A stretch of DNA of 17,236 bases from contig JANBQS010000372.1 of assembly GCA_027577415.1 (NCBI GenBank), positions 2,466-19,701 on the forward strand. The letters are read 5' to 3'. Below, piece after piece: positions 15,009 through 17,236 of the stretch. Numbering within the stretch: position 1 is the first letter of the stretch; the number at the start of each line of letters is the position of its first letter. Both the position numbers and the translations under genes were made by a program. The DNA comes from Coemansia sp. RSA 922 (Eukaryota; Kickxellomycota; Kickxellomycetes; Kickxellales; Kickxellaceae). The notes under the pieces were generated by a model that saw only the letters and a program-made list of their open reading frames with translations, was not told the DNA's origin and made no database searches.

Positions 15009-15046
15009 CCAATAATTGTTCTACATTGTGGGGTAGTTTATATAAT
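15009..15046 (+). promoter_or_regulatory. Core promoter of the Prp3 gene (CCAAT and TATA boxes)
   Basis: CCAAT at 15009-15013 and TATATAAT at 15039-15046, 26 bp apart. The TATA box is about 85 bp before the ATG at 15130, leaving a short leader that includes the 11-T run. Spacing fits a polymerase II promoter. Confidence 0.6.
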
Positions 15047-15129
15047 CCCAGAGTTTTTTTTTTTGGGCAATACATATCAACGTTCTCGTCATTACATTTA
15101 TCTGTCAATATATTATCTATATCTTAGCC

Positions 15130-16773
15130 ATGTCTCAACCGAGTAAAGCAGAGGTATGCTATTGATTTGTATATGCTGTGGTCCAAATAATTACACCCCT
15201 AGTTCATTTGTCTACTAACGCCTGTTTATTTTATATATAGATGGATGCGCTTATTGCCAAGAAGAGGGCCGAGGTGATGGCTCGTTTGGCCGCCATGAAG
15301 CTTCCAGGTGGTGCCAACGCAGCACCAGCACCGGTATCCGCGCCAGTATCAGTTCCACCTGCCGCCGCATCGCATCTAGACACAATAGCAGCGATAAAAG
15401 CACGAATCCAAGCCAAACTCAGCGGCCAAAGCCCAACTGTGGCTCCAACACAGCCAACCGAGCTACATCCAATGCTGCGCGACGACTACAAGGCCTCTGC
15501 GCGCTCGGGGCAAGCACCTATGCCACGCATCTCATCGATCAAGGCGAATCAGCGTAAAGAGCAGCCGAAACGACTCAAAATCGAACACGAGGCGCCCGCA
15601 TCATTTACGGATCCCGAGAAGAACCCGTACTTTGATCCCTCATTGGGCACTCAGCGTACAGCCGAACCACATGCCCGGCGCGCTGGCAAGCAGTTCCAGT
15701 TCGCCAGACCGGGGCGGTACATTGAGCAGGCGGAGAAGCTGCGGAATGAAGCCAAAATGGAGCAGCTCAAGGTGGAAATTGCGGCACGAGCAGAGGTAGC
15801 GCGCTTGGAAGACGAGGTTCTAGATGCCAATGCTATAAAGTTTAGCGAGCCGCCAGAGGTCGAATGGTGGGATGCGCCTTTTGTTTCCAATGGTAATTAT
15901 CCTCCAGGCGACATAGTACCGGTTGAGTCGCTGATTACTATTTATGTGCAGCACCCGGTGCCGGTCGAGCCGCCAGCGTCTATCCTGAGTATGAGTTCGG
16001 TGCCTAGTCAATTGCTGCTGACGCGCAAGGAGCGCAAGAAGGTGAGGCGGCAGCGGAGAATCGAAACGCAGCGCGAGCATCGCGAAAAAGTAATGCTCGG
16101 ACTTCTGCCGCCCGATGAACCCAAGCTGCGTATGTCGAATTTCATGCGTATCATGGCCAACCAATCTGTTCCAGACCCAACGAAACTCGAAGCCGAGGTG
16201 CGGAGACAAATGCAAGCGCGACTGGATAAGCATGAGGCCGACAACCAGGCGCGCAAGCTTACAAAGGAGCAACGAGTGGCAAAAAACGAAAGCAAGGTAG
16301 AAAGTGAGGAGCAAAAGGGCGTGGTAACGGCAGTGTTTAGGGTTGATAACCTGAGGCATCCGCAGCACAGGTACAAGGTATCGATTAATGCTAAGCAGAA
16401 CCATTTGACTGGCGTGGCGCTGGTTTGCGAGCACTTGAGCGTGGTTGTTGTGGAGGGGCCGGAGAAGTTCGTCAAGGCTTATAAAAAGCTTATGCTGAGG
16501 CGGATCGACTGGGTCAATGGACAGGTCAAGCTGGAGGCCGCTTCTTCAGCGGGCGATGACGGGCAAGCGGAGATCGACTGGTCAAAGAACAGTTGCCATA
16601 TGATTTGGCAGGGTGCTATTGAGCAACGACGGTTCACGCAGTTTAGACTCCGCGACTGTCCGACTGAGGGATATGCTAAGCGGATTCTTAGTAGCGCTGG
16701 ATGCGAGTCGTATTGGCAGTTGGCCAAGCAGTTTGATCCCAGTACTGTTGTAGCTTCAGATCTACTCTTGTAA
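15130..16773 (+). CDS. PRP3: U4/U6 small nuclear ribonucleoprotein Prp3 (two exons)
   Basis: Exon 1 (15130-15153) encodes Met-Ser-Gln-Pro-Ser-Lys-Ala-Glu; exon 2 (15241-16773) continues in the same frame, giving 518 residues. Exon 2 also begins with an ATG, so unspliced RNA could give a protein eight residues shorter. After a Pro/Ala-rich N-terminus comes the PRP3 domain with Lys-Asn-Pro-Tyr-Phe-Asp-Pro and Gln-Phe-(x)-Arg-Pro-Gly-Arg-Tyr. The strongest block is Phe-Met-Arg-Ile-Met...Asp-Pro-Thr-Lys-Leu-Glu-Ala-Glu-Val-Arg, followed by the C-terminal DUF1115 ferredoxin-like domain (His-Leu-Thr-Gly-Val, Val-Val-Val-Glu-Gly, and the Trp-Gln-Gly and Cys-Pro-Thr-Glu motifs). Prp3 binds U4/U6 snRNA in the tri-snRNP. 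The N-terminal PWI domain of human PRPF3 is absent and the length is close to fungal forms. It is convergent with the Gep4 gene (28 bp between stops). Confidence 0.95.
15154..15240 (+). other. Intron of the Prp3 gene, 87 nt
   Basis: Donor GTATGC follows the GAG codon, acceptor ATATAG precedes the ATG of exon 2, and a perfect TACTAAC branch site sits at 15213-15219, about 21 nt before the acceptor. It is phase 0. A splicing-factor gene that itself carries a regulated-looking early intron could be autoregulated, but nothing in the sequence proves this. Confidence 0.9.
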
Positions 16774-16801
16774 AGGTTTATTAGACGAATGAATCATTTA
16801 A

Positions 16802-17236
16802 CTATACATGTGAAGATATGCCCGAGGGATGGGCAGGTGGCTGAACGTTACGCCGTCTGAGCACCTCGTAAAGGCGATGCTCCAAAGCTCTTAAGACTAC
16901 GGCTACCGAGTTATCGCCCTTCTCAGTGATAATGTCTCTAGTCCATATGGCCAGCATGGCATTGGTATTAGCCAGAACGACATCCGTAGCCAGGCGATCT
17001 CCAACGACTGCTATCTCCGAGGGCTTTGCGCCCAGCGCATCCAAGATCTCTTGACCACACCCTGGTTTCTTGACTGTATGGCGGAGTACTGGCACGCCTA
17101 GAGCCGCTTCTACTTCGTGGGCGGACGTACTGTCAGGTGTGCCGGCGGAATTGGATACAATGAGTATGTTGTTGCGAGTGAATATGGAGATGCACTGAGA
17201 CCAGGCTTGTTGGAACTCGGGGTGGATCTCGGTGGC
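16802..17236 (-). CDS. GEP4: Gep4-type mitochondrial phosphatidylglycerophosphatase, C-terminal part (5' end outside window)
   Basis: 144 C-terminal residues are visible; the gene runs off the right edge, so the start, targeting signal and first HAD motif (Asp-x-Asp) are missing. Seen here: HAD motif II Leu-Ile-Val-Ser-Asn-Ser-Ala-Gly (visible residues 25-32), the family block Gly-Val-Pro-Val-Leu-Arg-His-x-x-Lys-Lys-Pro-Gly-Cys (47-60, carrying the catalytic Lys) and motif IV Val-Val-Gly-Asp-Arg-Leu-x-Thr-Asp (77-85). This combination is specific to Gep4, which removes the phosphate from phosphatidylglycerophosphate in the mitochondrial matrix, a step to cardiolipin. A Trp-Thr-Arg segment and an amphipathic helix end the protein, as in other members. 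No disruption is seen in the visible part. Confidence 0.93.
   Translation of the reverse strand, partial: ATEIHPEFQQAWSQCISIFTRNNILIVSNSAGTPDSTSAHEVEAALGVPVLRHTVKKPGCGQEILDALGAKPSEIAVVGDRLATDVVLANTNAMLAIWTRDIITEKGDNSVAVVLRALEHRLYEVLRRRNVQPPAHPSGISSHV

Larger units (their letters stand above)
14464..15129. promoter_or_regulatory. Divergent intergenic region between WD40 and Prp3 genes
   Basis: 666 bp with no supported protein gene. The left part is A-rich and purine-rich (14561-14660). The right part contains two tandem inverted repeats (14944-15004), then the Prp3 promoter with CCAAT and TATA boxes, then an 11-T run (15054-15064). The sequence ACGCGAA at 14944-14950 and its inverted copy resemble G1/S cell-cycle boxes (MCB/SCB/E2F type) that can act in both directions. 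Confidence 0.5.

Overview
The window is nuclear DNA of a fungus, most likely an early-diverging (non-Dikarya) one. Reasons: very short introns (87 and about 91 nt) with a yeast-type TACTAAC branch site; a Gep4-type phosphatidylglycerophosphatase; a Ser/Thr-rich cell-surface mucin with Lys-Arg (Kex2-type) sites; and genes such as EAF, a RAD51D-like paralogue and SAP30BP/HCNGP that budding yeast lacks. Kickxellomycotina-like genome style is my best guess; this is inference, not shown directly.

Layout, left to right. 1-2877 (+): 3' part of a giant Ser/Thr/Pro-rich, tandem-repeat, single-pass membrane mucin. 2878-3638: intergenic, with several inverted repeats. 3639-4637 (+): disordered orphan protein. 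4673-5593 (-): SAP30BP/HCNGP-family protein. 5613-5786 (+): possible 57-residue protein starting 19 bp from the previous start. 6302-8539 (+): single-pass membrane protein with a C-terminal SH3 domain (Fus1-like architecture). 8576-9685 (-): RAD51D-like RecA-fold paralogue whose Walker A loop has been lost. 9906-11201 (+): EAF transcription-elongation factor. 11741-12175 (+): small protein ending in an RZ-type zinc finger. 12303-14463 (-): nuclear WD40 protein with AT-hook-like motifs whose start codon sits on its own exon. 15130-16773 (+): Prp3 of the U4/U6 snRNP, with one intron. 16802-17236 (-): C-terminal part of Gep4, running off the right edge.

The genes form no pathway cluster; this is ordinary fungal synteny, with nuclear functions dominating (splicing, elongation, recombination, chromatin). 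The two cell-surface proteins could be linked in signalling, but only by architecture. Gene packing is tight: four tail-to-tail pairs have stop codons 28-127 bp apart. The most noteworthy items are the RAD51D-like protein without a P-loop, the stand-alone RZ finger gene, the mucin with paired dibasic sites inside a SEA-like domain, and the membrane-SH3 protein. No mobile elements, CRISPR arrays, tRNA or rRNA genes were seen.
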